This document shows, in pieces, positions 33,796 through 43,077 of a stretch of 64,000 bases of DNA. The notes under the pieces were generated by a model. It worked only from the letters and a program-made list of their open reading frames with translations. It was not told where the DNA came from and did no database searches. The DNA lies in the NCBI RefSeq assembly GCF_039542225.1, contig NZ_BAABHS010000001.1, positions 499,660 to 563,659 of the forward strand, in the 5' to 3' direction. Position 1 is the stretch's first letter. Each line of letters opens with the position of its first letter. A program made the position numbers and the translations under genes. The DNA is from Yinghuangia aomiensis (GTDB taxonomy: Bacteria; Actinomycetota; Actinomycetes; Streptomycetales; Streptomycetaceae).

Positions 33796-35223
33796 TCATA
33801 CGGCGAGCCGGTGGCGGAGCCAAGCGCGGTCGGCGTGCGCGGCGCGTTCGCGGTAGGCGCGTAGTTCGGGTCCTGTGGGGGCGCGGGCTTCGGCTTCCCA
33901 GTAGCCGGTCAGACCGATGGCCAGACCGGTGACCGCGTCGGGCGGTGCCGCGGCGTATGCGGGGACGGAGCTGACGAGTTGTTCGGCGGCGGAGGGGGTG
34001 TGGCCGGCGATGATCAGCTGCGCGATGAGGGTTGCGGGGTCCGCCCAGGCGGCACCGCGGACGGCCCAGGCCCAGTCGACGAGCCATGCGCGGCCGGTTT
34101 TGTCGATGAGGATGTTGTCGGCGCGGATGTCCAGGTGCGCGAGGGTGTCGCCGTCGCCGGTGTCGATTGCGGCGGTCTCGGCAGCGGTGAACGCGTCGAT
34201 CTTGTCGAGGTACCAGGGGTGCAGGTCGGCGGGCGGGTTGTCGGCGAGGCGGTGCCATCGGGTGAACAGGTCGGCGAAGTCGTCGACCATGGTGCGGGCG
34301 CCGGGCAGCGGGCAGAGTGTCAGCGCCGGGGCCAGGTGGGCGAGCAGGTCGACGACGGCTGGCAGGTCGGGTGATCCGGGGGCGAGGTCGGGGTGGCGGC
34401 CGTCGACGGCTGTGTACGCCTGGATGTGCCACGTGGAGGTGTCATCCGCCCACCACAGTCGCGGCACGGACGTATGCGCCGGGAGCGCCGCGTTGACCAC
34501 CGCCTCGGTCCGGTACATGTCGGCGAGTTCGTGCTCGGCGGGGATGCCTTTGAGGAAGACGGTGCGGTCGTCGGCGAGGCGGGCGGTTGAGGCCAGGCCG
34601 GTCGTGTACCCGCCGTCGTGGCTGCGTGTGTGGACCACGGGGGACCCGAGGCGCTGTTCGACGGCGGCTCGGGTGTCGGGGTCCAGGTCGGTCCAGCGGC
34701 GGCGGGGTGCAGACACCGGCGGCGATTCCTCTCGTGGTTCAGATGCGGGTTGAGGGCCTGAACTCCGTGCCGGACGCGGGTTCTGCCCTGCGGGGAGGGC
34801 GTACAGCAGGTTCGTGTAGGCGACGGCGCCGCCGTGGAACATGACTTTGAAACCGGGGATCGAGCCGGTGAAGGCCTCGGTCCCGATCACCTCTTTGCTG
34901 CCGCTGGAGATGACGAGGGCCCGTAGCCACGCGAGGAGTTGCGTGGTGTCGACGCCGCCGTCGTTGCCGAGGTCCGGGACGGGGACGGGGTCGAGTGCGG
35001 TGTCGGCCTCGGTGGGGTCCTCGGGGGTGTTGTAGTCGTCCCCGGGGCGCTGCTGGGCGGTGATCTGGGTGTAGGCAGTTCCGCCGGACGTGGTCGTCAG
35101 GACGAGCCCGTAGGCGCTGTACATGACGTTGCTGTCGCCGAAGTTGCGGACGTCGGTGACGGCTGGGGGCGCGGCAGCTTCCATGAGCTGGGCCAGGAAC
35201 GTTTCCAAGCGGGCGGGGCGCAC
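33796..35223 (-). CDS. APH-fold phosphotransferase with unusual N-terminal domain
   Basis: A 475-residue fusion. Residues 1-130 form a separate beta-rich domain (VTDVRNFGDSNVMYSAYGLVLTT, GFKVMFHGGAVAYTNLLYAL) similar in style to stand-alone small proteins of actinomycete mobile elements. After a Pro-rich linker, residues about 165-475 are an APH-type kinase with LAHLDIRADNILI as catalytic loop and AWLVDWAWA supplying the metal ligand. GTG 35223 is chosen because AGGAGG lies five bases upstream. The fusion suggests that the N-domain senses or presents the substrate, which is speculation. Confidence 0.8.
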   Translation of the reverse strand: MRPARLETFLAQLMEAAAPPAVTDVRNFGDSNVMYSAYGLVLTTTSGGTAYTQITAQQRPGDDYNTPEDPTEADTALDPVPVPDLGNDGGVDTTQLLAWLRALVISSGSKEVIGTEAFTGSIPGFKVMFHGGAVAYTNLLYALPAGQNPRPARSSGPQPASEPREESPPVSAPRRRWTDLDPDTRAAVEQRLGSPVVHTRSHDGGYTTGLASTARLADDRTVFLKGIPAEHELADMYRTEAVVNAALPAHTSVPRLWWADDTSTWHIQAYTAVDGRHPDLAPGSPDLPAVVDLLAHLAPALTLCPLPGARTMVDDFADLFTRWHRLADNPPADLHPWYLDKIDAFTAAETAAIDTGDGDTLAHLDIRADNILIDKTGRAWLVDWAWAVRGAAWADPATLIAQLIIAGHTPSAAEQLVSSVPAYAAAPPDAVTGLAIGLTGYWEAEARAPTGPELRAYRERAAHADRAWLRHRLAV

Positions 35224-35405
35224 ACATCCTCCTGAATTCCGAGGCCGTGTTCGGCATGTTTGGTGCATTTTGCCGGTATCGGTGGTGGCAGATGTGGGTT
35301 CCTCGTGAGACGCGCCGACGGCCCGACGGACGAACTCGGTCGTGAGGTGTCGCCGGCTTCAGGACTCGTGGCGCGTGGAGCGACTCACCCGGGCCCGAGG
35401 GGTCT

Positions 35406-35840
35406 TCAGGTGGTGCTGCTGTGCTGGGTGTCGGGCACTTGGGGCAGCCAGGAGACTGCGGTGTCCCGGCAGGATTGGTTGACCGGGATGAGGCGGGGGT
35501 CGTCCGGGTGGTCGAGCGCGCTGATGGTGATGCCGATGGTGGTGTCGCCGTAGTCCCGGGCGGCGATGCTGCTGCCGCAGCGGGGACAGAAGGCACGCGC
35601 GGTCTCGCCCGGGTAGGTGTCGAACCACGTCGGTGCGCCGCCGTCGCCAGTCCAGGACAGCCCGGCCGAGGGGAAGCCGACCCAGGCCATCATCGGGCCG
35701 CCGCCGAGCTTTTGGCAGTGCGGGCAACTGCAGGTGTGCGGATAGTCCGGGGTTCCGGTCACGGTGAACCGGATCCGTCCGCACAGGCAGCCTCCTGCAT
35801 GGACCTCGGTATGGACCTCGGTGTTACGGCTGTCGGCCAT
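35406..35840 (-). CDS. GFA-family zinc protein
   Basis: A 144-residue member of the glutathione-dependent formaldehyde-activating enzyme-like (GFA) family. Zinc-binding cysteines are CLCGRIRF, CSCPHCQK and FCPRCGS in the family order. Most GFA proteins in actinobacteria, which lack glutathione, have no confirmed reaction. AAAGGA nine bases before the ATG at 35840 fixes the start. It follows the methyltransferase gene on the same strand after 137 bases. Confidence 0.85.
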   Translation of the reverse strand: MADSRNTEVHTEVHAGGCLCGRIRFTVTGTPDYPHTCSCPHCQKLGGGPMMAWVGFPSAGLSWTGDGGAPTWFDTYPGETARAFCPRCGSSIAARDYGDTTIGITISALDHPDDPRLIPVNQSCRDTAVSWLPQVPDTQHSSTT

Positions 35841-35977
35841 CGGTTCGGATCCTTTGCTCTGTGGCCGGCTCGGCCGAGTGGACTTCTTCGGGGGTGTTCG
35901 GGTTGTCGAGGTGGGCCGGGAACGCCGGAACCGGCGGACGGTGGCGGGATCATCGAGCGCGCCCGGCCCGGGCGAGG

Positions 35978-37222
35978 TCAGGGCGCGTGGCCGACGGGCG
36001 CGCTGGTTGCGCTTGCCGAGTAGGTGAGGTGGAGGCGGCGGTGTCGCTTGTCGAACACCGCGCCGCCACCGAGGGCGTGGTCGGGCGTGCCGGGGGGATA
36101 GGCGGTGATCTGGGGCAGGGCGGTGCGGTCGTGGTCCCAGGCGCGGATCAGCTCGGTGATGCGGGCGGCGAGTCGGGGGCCGCGGGGTCCGTGGCCGGTG
36201 GCGCCGAGTTCGAGGTCGAAGGCGTGCTCGGTGTTGGCGGGGTCGGGGCGGTGGGTGAGGTAGGCGACGGAGTCGCCGTCGACGAGGGTGGCGGTGCGCA
36301 GCGCGATTCCTCGGTGGGGTCCGGGGTCGACGATGCGGAAGGCGCCGGGTTCGGCTGCGATTCGCAGCCACACCGGGTCGATCGAGGTCCTGCGGGGCAG
36401 GATCGCCCCCGACCACACGGTGGTCCCGGGCCTCTTCAGGGCGGTGCCGACGGCATCCGGGTCGATGGGTTGGCCGGTGTCGTAGACCAAGCGGGCGTCG
36501 TCGGAGTCCAGTGGTGCGGTGAGTTCGCCGCCTGCACCTGAGCCTTGCATGGGCACGAACCCGCACATCTGAACGGACCGGCTCGCCAAGGTGCCGTCGT
36601 CGGTGAGGTCGAAGCCGATGGAGCGGGTCTGTCCGGCCCACCGGAGCGGCACGACGATCCGTCCGCCGGGCGCGAGTTGGTCGGTCCACGCAGGCGGGAT
36701 GTCCCATGTCCCCACCGTGATGATGACGCGGTCATAGGGGGCGTGCGGCGGCCACCCGTATTCGCCGTCGCCTTCGTGCACCAGGACCTGGTCGTAACCG
36801 CTGGCCGCGAGGCAACAGCGGGCGCGCGCGGTGACGTCGGGATCGATGTCGATGCTGACGACCAGCCCGGTCGGACCGACGAGCTCCTGGATCATCGCCG
36901 CGTTAAGGCCCCCGGAGCCGACTTCGAGGACGCGCATGCCCGGCCCGATACCGGCCTGTTCGAGCATGAAGGCTTGGATCCGCGCGGCCGAGACCGAGCT
37001 GAGCGCTGCTCCGTCCTCGTCGCGTTTGGTGACGTAGGCAGTCCCCGCCGCGTACGCCTCGACGAGGCTTGCCTCGGGGATGAACACGTGGCGGGGGACC
37101 GCGAGGACGGCCGCGGCGACGGGGTCGCTGCGGACCGCGTCCACGCCGCGCAGTTCCTCCAGCAGGCGGGTGCGCAGCTGCTCCGCGGTGAGTTCGTTCA
37201 GGTCAGGTGTGCCGGTGGTCAC
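35978..37222 (-). CDS. FxLD-system-type carboxyl O-methyltransferase
   Basis: A 414-residue AdoMet-dependent methyltransferase related to protein L-isoaspartate methyltransferase. The N-terminal half has VPRHVFIPEASL, VSAARIQAFMLEQAGIGPG, VLEVGSGGLNAAMI (motif I) and IITVGTWDIPPAW. The long C-terminal half (about residues 230-414) is the extension seen in methyltransferases that act with FxLD-type lanthipeptides. No precursor peptide or lanthionine synthetase is adjacent, so its substrate here is open. It overlaps the MFS gene by 20 bases, ending a seven-gene coupled operon. Confidence 0.8.
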   Translation of the reverse strand: MTTGTPDLNELTAEQLRTRLLEELRGVDAVRSDPVAAAVLAVPRHVFIPEASLVEAYAAGTAYVTKRDEDGAALSSVSAARIQAFMLEQAGIGPGMRVLEVGSGGLNAAMIQELVGPTGLVVSIDIDPDVTARARCCLAASGYDQVLVHEGDGEYGWPPHAPYDRVIITVGTWDIPPAWTDQLAPGGRIVVPLRWAGQTRSIGFDLTDDGTLASRSVQMCGFVPMQGSGAGGELTAPLDSDDARLVYDTGQPIDPDAVGTALKRPGTTVWSGAILPRRTSIDPVWLRIAAEPGAFRIVDPGPHRGIALRTATLVDGDSVAYLTHRPDPANTEHAFDLELGATGHGPRGPRLAARITELIRAWDHDRTALPQITAYPPGTPDHALGGGAVFDKRHRRLHLTYSASATSAPVGHAP

Positions 37223-38666
37223 GGGTGGCGTCTCTCTCTTCGGCGGGGTGGTGGTCGGCGGGAGGCACGTGTGTAGGGGCGGACTCGTGCATCAGGTCCC
37301 GGGCACCCGCAGTCGCGTCGCGGCCGGAAGCATGTCCGGGCGGTCCGTGTGGGCGTGCGGTGTCGGCCGCTGCCGCAGTCGGCGGCGGGGATGACAGTTC
37401 GGGGGTGCGCGGGTCCGGGACCGCGGGTGGACGCACGCGCAGGCCTCGGACGCAGGCGGCGGCAAGCGGGAAGGCGGCCGCGGCGATCAGGAGGACGCCT
37501 GCGGCGGCGAGTGTGTGGTGCATGCCGGCGCGGTCGGCGGTGGGGCCGGCGGCGAGGTAGGCGGCGGGGACGAGGGCTCGTTGCCCGGTTCCGGTGATCG
37601 CGGTGAGCCGGTTGAGGACGTCGATAGCGAAGGTCTGCTGCGTCCAGGTCTGCCACACGATGATCGCGGTGTTCAGGGCGGCGCCGACCGCGAACGTTGC
37701 TGCGACCAGCACGGCCAGCGGGGCGTTGGCGGCCATTGCCATGGGGGGTCCGGCCATCACCGCAGCGGACACGCACGTCGTCCACCCCGGCCTGACCGGC
37801 GGCCTCTTCAGGCACACCGCTGCCCCGGTTACGAGGCCGGCCGTGAACGCAGTCACCACCGTGCCCCACCCCGCGGCCCCGCCGAGCCGGTCGACGGCAT
37901 ACGTAGGGCCGAGGACGAGGTACGTGGCGAGCCACAGCGGCACCACGAACGCCCCGGACACGGTCAGATAGACCACCGCCCGGTAGCGCCTGAATTCCGC
38001 CCACCCGGCGACGACGGATTCCCGAACCGACGGCTCGGTACGCGGGGGGTCTGCGACCCGTAGCCGGGTGATGAACGCGGCCGCCGCGAGGAAGCTCGCG
38101 GCGTCGATGGCCGCGGCCCAGCCCGGCCCGGCCGCCGCGATCAGCAGCCCTCCCACGGCCGGGCCGCCAATCTTGACCGTGTTGATGCCCGCCGACATCA
38201 GCGCGACACCCGCCCCCTGCAACGGTTCCGGAAGGGTCTTGGGGATGAGATTGGCGCCGCTCGACGCTGACAGGGCCGTGACCGCACCGACGAGGACCGC
38301 GAGCGCGATCAGGTACGGGACACGCATGGCCCCGGTCAGCAGCAGGACCGCGGACGTGGCCTGCAGCAAACCCAGCAGCCGGTATCCGGCGACCTGGACG
38401 ACGCGCGGCGGATACCGGTCACCGATCACCCCGCCGACGAGAGGCAGCAGTGTCTCCGACACCATCCCCGCCGCCAGGACGATGCCGAGATCTGTGGCGG
38501 TGCCGCCGACCTGCAGCGCCCCGAACGCCAGCGCGAGGGGCGCCATGCTGCTCCCAGCGGCCGACGTCCACCGCGCAGCCGCCACGATCCGGTACTGCGG
38601 AAATGCCAACGGCTTGACGGAGGCACGGGCCCCTCTCGGCTGGCCGGGCACGCCCGGCGCGCTCAT
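37203..38666 (-). CDS. MFS exporter
   Basis: A 487-residue major facilitator transporter with about twelve hydrophobic helices in residues 20-420 and a disordered His/Pro/Asp-rich C-terminal tail. The motif-A-like loop is GGVIGDRYPPR, between helices 2 and 3. The overall pattern is that of the macrolide-efflux/enterobactin-exporter type. ATG 38666 overlaps the kinase stop as ATGA, and the gene overlaps the methyltransferase downstream. Export of a modified small molecule or peptide made by the operon is the natural guess. Confidence 0.82.
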   Translation of the reverse strand: MSAPGVPGQPRGARASVKPLAFPQYRIVAAARWTSAAGSSMAPLALAFGALQVGGTATDLGIVLAAGMVSETLLPLVGGVIGDRYPPRVVQVAGYRLLGLLQATSAVLLLTGAMRVPYLIALAVLVGAVTALSASSGANLIPKTLPEPLQGAGVALMSAGINTVKIGGPAVGGLLIAAAGPGWAAAIDAASFLAAAAFITRLRVADPPRTEPSVRESVVAGWAEFRRYRAVVYLTVSGAFVVPLWLATYLVLGPTYAVDRLGGAAGWGTVVTAFTAGLVTGAAVCLKRPPVRPGWTTCVSAAVMAGPPMAMAANAPLAVLVAATFAVGAALNTAIIVWQTWTQQTFAIDVLNRLTAITGTGQRALVPAAYLAAGPTADRAGMHHTLAAAGVLLIAAAAFPLAAACVRGLRVRPPAVPDPRTPELSSPPPTAAAADTARPHGPPGHASGRDATAGARDLMHESAPTHVPPADHHPAEERDATRDHRHT

Positions 38667-39277
38667 GGCGCCCACCGCCGCAGCGACGGGGTGCGCGGGG
38701 GTGTGTCCAGGAGCGGTTCGACCGCGGCCGCAACGTCGCACACGGGCTGGCGGGTGGTGTCGAGGACCTCGCCGAAATCGGACAGCCACTGGTGCGCGGC
38801 GCGGTAGTCCTCCGCGCGACGCTGCCGAAACCTGCGGACACGGGCGGCGGTCTCCGCGTCAGCGTCGAACCAGGTGTCGGACACGATGCGGCGCAGCAGC
38901 GTGTCCGGTGCGGTGTGCAGGGTTACGTGCCGAACGGCGAAGCCGTGGCCGTCGAGCCGCTGCAGGATCTCCTCGAGATACGTGCGGCGCAGCACACTCA
39001 TCGGCATGACGAACGGGCCGGGGTGGTCGAGTGCGAGGGCGGCCGCGGCGGCTGGGACGAGCGCCCGCCATGCTCGCGTGTCTTGGTAGTCGCGTGCCGC
39101 ACCGGGGAGTTGGTGGCGCACCAGGGTTCCGACGGCTTCGGGATCGTAGACCAGCACGTCGTGCCGCATGGCTTGCAGCAGGTGTGCGCACGTGGTCTTC
39201 CCGCCGCCCAACGGGCCGTTGATCATCAGCAGGACCTGCTGCTCGCGCACGACCAAGCCGTCAGGGACCGGGTTCAC
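38663..39277 (-). CDS. P-loop kinase, TmrB-like
   Basis: A 204-residue nucleoside-triphosphate-binding protein. Walker A is GPLGGGKTTCAHLL near residue 21, followed by VYDPEAVG, the pattern of the tunicamycin-resistance protein TmrB and related small kinases. DADAETAARVRRFRQRR forms the lid-like helix. GGAGG seven bases before GTG 39277 fixes the start, which also overlaps the previous stop (GTGA). It could be a self-resistance kinase or a biosynthetic one; the sequence does not decide. Confidence 0.78.
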   Translation of the reverse strand: MNPVPDGLVVREQQVLLMINGPLGGGKTTCAHLLQAMRHDVLVYDPEAVGTLVRHQLPGAARDYQDTRAWRALVPAAAAALALDHPGPFVMPMSVLRRTYLEEILQRLDGHGFAVRHVTLHTAPDTLLRRIVSDTWFDADAETAARVRRFRQRRAEDYRAAHQWLSDFGEVLDTTRQPVCDVAAAVEPLLDTPPRTPSLRRWAP

Positions 39278-39645
39278 GGCGAACCTCCGCCTGTGATGGC
39301 CCCGTTCTCTGCACCGGGCGCTGCTCCGAGACCGGTCGCTTCGGGAGCTCGGGAGGCCCGGTCCGCGGCTGCCGTCATGTCGTTGTGAACGGGCGGGCGC
39401 GTGGCTTCCTGAGGTTCGGGTGAAATGGTGCGGAGGCGCCGGATCAGGGAACGCGCGACCAGGAGTGCGGGAAATGCGTTGGCGACCAGCGGCAGCGCGA
39501 CCGCGGCCGCCGTCCCCGTTCGGGTGGCAGTCCGGCCAGCGAACAACGGGGTGAAGTCCCGCTCCTGCAAACGTTGCTGCGGTACCGGGGATGCGTGGTC
39601 GTCGCCCGCCGCCGGGGTGAGCGGGGCCGTTGGGGGTGGGGTCAA
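39274..39645 (-). CDS. Small membrane-segment hypothetical protein
   Basis: A 123-residue protein of unknown family with one hydrophobic stretch (AAAVALPLVANAFPALLVA) flanked by basic residues, and a disordered C-terminus. A TTG at 39645 overlaps the NUDIX stop as TTGA and the stop overlaps the next GTG as GTGA. Position in the chain of overlaps is the main support; codon use is compatible. It could be a short peptide handled by the operon's enzymes, but no known precursor motif is present. Confidence 0.5.
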   Translation of the reverse strand: MTPPPTAPLTPAAGDDHASPVPQQRLQERDFTPLFAGRTATRTGTAAAVALPLVANAFPALLVARSLIRRLRTISPEPQEATRPPVHNDMTAAADRASRAPEATGLGAAPGAENGAITGGGSP

Positions 39646-40163
39646 TCGACAGCCCCCCGCGCGGAGACGCCGTACCCGGTGCCGCCTCGCTGCCGTGCCT
39701 CGACGGCCCGGAGCACCCTGGCGTGTCCAGCGGGCCCTTGGAGGACAGCCGCCTGCGCGAGGGTGGCCCAGCGCCAGGATCTCGACTCGTTGTCCAAAGC
39801 CAGGTCGGTGTCCGCGTGGATGGTGCCGCCGTCGAAGACGAACTGTAGGACCGGTGCGGCCATCTCGCCGTCCATGTCCGGATCCGCGGGCCGCCAGTCC
39901 ACGTCCAGCAGCGGCGCCTCGGCTGGCAGGCGCAGCCCGGTTTCCTCGGCGAGTTCCCGGGCCGCCGCCGAGCGGGGGTCCTCGCCGGCGTCCACGGCTC
40001 CGCCAGGCAGGAGGTGGCCGTCGCGGTAGGTGGGTTCGAGGAGCAGGACACGGCCGTCGGGGTCGGTGACGAGGACGGCCGCCGCGATGTAGTGGCGCGG
40101 CAGGGCGGCCAGCCATTCCGCGCGGGGTACAAGAGGCCGGTCCTGCTCGGTGTCGTGTGTCAT
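39642..40163 (-). CDS. NUDIX hydrolase
   Basis: A 173-residue pyrophosphohydrolase. The complete Nudix box GAVDAGED...REL..EETGL lies near residues 55-77, with the usual YIAAAVLVTDPDGRVLLLEP strand before it. Substrate is probably a nucleoside diphosphate derivative. ATG 40163 overlaps the upstream methyltransferase stop as ATGA. It is part of the seven-gene coupled operon from 43077 to 35978. Confidence 0.87.
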   Translation of the reverse strand: MTHDTEQDRPLVPRAEWLAALPRHYIAAAVLVTDPDGRVLLLEPTYRDGHLLPGGAVDAGEDPRSAAARELAEETGLRLPAEAPLLDVDWRPADPDMDGEMAAPVLQFVFDGGTIHADTDLALDNESRSWRWATLAQAAVLQGPAGHARVLRAVEARQRGGTGYGVSARGAVD

Positions 40164-40885
40164 CGTTCGTCTCCCGTCTGAGCGGGGACGCGCACGATGG
40201 CCTCCCACTGCGCCCACGTGCCGCCCTGCTCGGGCGAGCGTTCGCGCCGGGTGAGCCGGATCGGGAGCACGGGCTCGCAGCCGGCGAGCAGGCTGGCGAG
40301 TTCGGTCTCGGAGTAGAAGTGGACGGCGAGACCGACTTTGTCGGGCCGGTGGCCGCCTGGGCGGTAGAGCACCGTGCGGGAGCCGTCGTCGTGTTCGCCG
40401 ATGACGTCGTGGTCGCGCACGATGTCGGTGCCGATTGCGTTCACCCGCACGCAGAACAGCCCATCGGGTGCCACACGATGCAACGCCGCCTCAAGAAGGC
40501 CGCGGGCTTGGTCGCGGGTACCGTGCTGGAACACCTGGATACCGAGCACGACCGGATACGTGGCGCCGCCCGGCAGTGAGTCGAGAGAGCCGTGGAGCAG
40601 CCGACCGGCCCGCTCGGGCGCCCGGCGGGCGAGTTCGGCCAAGCCGACTGCGGAGATGTCCAGGCCCAGCAGATCGAGCCCGCCAGCCACCAGCGGGAGG
40701 TAGTTGCGGCCGTTGCCGACGCCGACGTACAAGCCGGTCCCGGGCAGCAGGCCCTCGCTGTCGGCGGCGGTGAGGATGTCCTCGACGAACGGCTCCGGAG
40801 CCAGACCGAGGAACCGTCCCTCGGCGAACTCGCCGTCCCAGTAAGCCTCGGCATCGGCCTGGCCATCGTTCTCGTTGCGGGTCAC
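40160..40885 (-). CDS. Class I SAM-dependent methyltransferase
   Basis: A 241-residue small-molecule methyltransferase. Motif I is LYVGVGNGRNYLPL, followed by LLGLDISAVGLAEL and the post-motif VVLGIQVFQHGTRDQARGLLE; LFCVRVNAIG completes the Rossmann fold. The acceptor is unknown. GTG 40885 overlaps the ABC exporter stop as GTGA. With the transporter, NUDIX, kinase and second methyltransferase it probably modifies one product. Confidence 0.83.
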   Translation of the reverse strand: MTRNENDGQADAEAYWDGEFAEGRFLGLAPEPFVEDILTAADSEGLLPGTGLYVGVGNGRNYLPLVAGGLDLLGLDISAVGLAELARRAPERAGRLLHGSLDSLPGGATYPVVLGIQVFQHGTRDQARGLLEAALHRVAPDGLFCVRVNAIGTDIVRDHDVIGEHDDGSRTVLYRPGGHRPDKVGLAVHFYSETELASLLAGCEPVLPIRLTRRERSPEQGGTWAQWEAIVRVPAQTGDER

Positions 40886-43077
40886 GACAGGTCCTCCGCG
40901 GGATCGGTCGGGGGCACCAGGCCGCCAGCGGCTTCGCTGACCGGCTCGGCATCGGCGCGGGGCGTGGGCACCGGGCGGGCGCCGCGCCGTGCATCGGGCA
41001 CCTCCGGGCCGGGCGTGCAGGAGGAGGTCCCGTCGGGTGGGGTCGTCGGGGACGGGATCTGCAGTTCGCGGGCCTGGATGTCGAACATGCGCCGGAACGC
41101 TCCGTCCAAGGCCATGAGTTCGTCCCAGGTGCCGGACTCGACGACCCGGCCGCGGTCGAGGACGACGATCTGGTCTGCGCGGCGGGTGGACGCCATGCGG
41201 TGCGAGATCAACACCACGGTGTGGCCGGCGTCGGCCAGTACCCGCACCTTGTCGTACGCGGCGATCTCGGCGGCCGGGTCCAGGGCGGCGGTCGGTTCGT
41301 CCAGGATCAACAGGGCTGCCTGCCGGTACACGCCGCGTGCGAGCGCGAGCTTTTGCCACTGGCCTCCGGACAGTTGCACGCCGCCGGCGAACGAACGGGA
41401 CGCGAGGGTGTTCCAGCCCTGCGGGAGGTCGGGCAGGAGGGTGTCGGCGTTCGCGGTGGCGATGGCGTGGTGGAACACCGGGTCGTTGTCGTAGGTTGGC
41501 AGGTCTGTGGGCGCTTGGGGGCCGTCGGTGCCGCGCGCGGTGGGCAGGCGGCCGATGCGGATGTTGTAGCCGGAGGTGAACGGAAAGCGGACGAACTCCT
41601 GGGTGACGAGCCCGACATGGGCGTACACGTCGTCGCGGTCGAGGTCGCGGACGTCCACCCCGTCCCAGGTCACGGCGCCGCTGTCCGGCGCGTACACAGC
41701 TGCGATGACTTTCGCGAGGGTGGACTTGCCCGAGCCGTTCTCCCCAACGAGCGCGACCACACTGCCCCGGGGGATCGTCACGTTGACCTTGTCGAGCGCG
41801 GGCGTGGCCTTGTCCGGGTAGGTAAACGTCACATCCCGAACGTCGATGACCGCCGGCGCGCCGGGCACCGGCAGCCCGCCGGACGGGGTCGCGTGCTGCT
41901 CGGCTTCGGTGCACGCGGTACGGAAGTCGTCGAACCACAGCGTCTCCGCGAACAGCCTCGCCGCCTGCTGGACGACGTTCCGTAAGCCGCTGGATCCGCT
42001 GCGGATCGCAAGCACCGCGGTCCCCGCGGTGGCCAGCGGCACCCGCGAGGTGAGCAGCAGCCACCCCAGCACGACATACGTCGCGCCGGTCGCCAGGCCG
42101 CTCGCTGCGGCTGCGACCCAGTTGGTCGCGGCGGTCGCGCGGGCGAGCCGGACCTGTTCGCGCTCGGAGTCGTCGGACAGGGCGGAGAACTTGTCGATGA
42201 GGTGGTCGCCCGCGGCGTGGACGCGCAGTTCCTGCCCGGCGTGCTGGGACGTCAAGTACCAGCTGATCTGGTCGAGCATGCGTTCGTTGTCCCGCCAGGC
42301 GCGGCGGGACGCGTAGCCGCGGCGGGAGGTGGCGAGGGTTCCGTAGGCGTGCGGCACCACGATCAGCAGGAGCATGGGCAGCAGGACTGGATGCAGCACG
42401 GTCAGGACGCCGCCGGCGGCGATGAGGGAGATGACGGCGCCGGTGATCCCGACGGCGTGCCCGAGCATTGCTCTGGCGGAGTCGCAGCCGCTGCGGGCGG
42501 CGTCCAAGAGCTTCGCGAACTCCGGAGACTCCATGTGCTGGAGTTCGACGCGGATGGTGCAGCGCAGGAGTTCCTCGTCGGCGGCGCGTTCGACTTTGGG
42601 TTCGAGGCGGCCGGCCGCGATGGTGGAAATGCCGGCGAAGATCTGCCCGAGGATTGCTGCCAGGCCGATGGCGAGCAGGGCGGGGAACGAGGCGCGGACT
42701 CGGTCCGGGGTGGGGCCTGCGGCGAACAGTTCGACCATCGCCGAGTTCGCCGCCAACAGCCCGAACGCCCCGGCGATGCCCTCGGCGAGTTCGGCGCCGA
42801 ACACCACGAGGACCGCGGCACGGTCGGCCGACCAGGCCAAGGCGACGGTCTTGCGTAAGGACGCGGGGAGGCTGCGGGCCATCTGCCGCAGGGTGATGGT
42901 CTCCCAGGTGTCGTCGTGCCGGGTGTACCCGGAGTCGTAGACCAGGCGGCCGCCGAACAGTTCGCGGGCCGCGCGGCCAGGATCGTCGATGGGCTCCTGG
43001 CGCCGCAGCCGGAGCCGGCGTTGGCGCGTCGGCGGCGTCTCGGATAGGGGTGCGGGAGCGGGTGTTTCGTCTGTCAT
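40882..43077 (-). CDS. ABC exporter, permease-ATPase fusion
   Basis: A 731-residue half-transporter. An N-terminal membrane domain (about residues 80-370) with some five to six helices is followed by an ATPase domain with Walker A GENGSGKST, signature LSGGQWQ, Walker B LLILDEPTAALD and the H-loop ISHRM. A Pro-rich 70-residue tail ends the protein. Size and order match type I exporters of the lipid, peptide and antibiotic class; no C39 peptidase domain is present. ATG 43077 overlaps the preceding broken NUDIX frame by ATGA. Confidence 0.87.
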   Translation of the reverse strand: MTDETPAPAPLSETPPTRQRRLRLRRQEPIDDPGRAARELFGGRLVYDSGYTRHDDTWETITLRQMARSLPASLRKTVALAWSADRAAVLVVFGAELAEGIAGAFGLLAANSAMVELFAAGPTPDRVRASFPALLAIGLAAILGQIFAGISTIAAGRLEPKVERAADEELLRCTIRVELQHMESPEFAKLLDAARSGCDSARAMLGHAVGITGAVISLIAAGGVLTVLHPVLLPMLLLIVVPHAYGTLATSRRGYASRRAWRDNERMLDQISWYLTSQHAGQELRVHAAGDHLIDKFSALSDDSEREQVRLARATAATNWVAAAASGLATGATYVVLGWLLLTSRVPLATAGTAVLAIRSGSSGLRNVVQQAARLFAETLWFDDFRTACTEAEQHATPSGGLPVPGAPAVIDVRDVTFTYPDKATPALDKVNVTIPRGSVVALVGENGSGKSTLAKVIAAVYAPDSGAVTWDGVDVRDLDRDDVYAHVGLVTQEFVRFPFTSGYNIRIGRLPTARGTDGPQAPTDLPTYDNDPVFHHAIATANADTLLPDLPQGWNTLASRSFAGGVQLSGGQWQKLALARGVYRQAALLILDEPTAALDPAAEIAAYDKVRVLADAGHTVVLISHRMASTRRADQIVVLDRGRVVESGTWDELMALDGAFRRMFDIQARELQIPSPTTPPDGTSSCTPGPEVPDARRGARPVPTPRADAEPVSEAAGGLVPPTDPAEDLS

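Noticed and set aside
35224..37300. FxLD-type lanthipeptide precursor near the methyltransferase
   Set aside because: I looked for short ORFs with an FxLD leader and Ser/Thr/Cys-rich core on both strands and found none.
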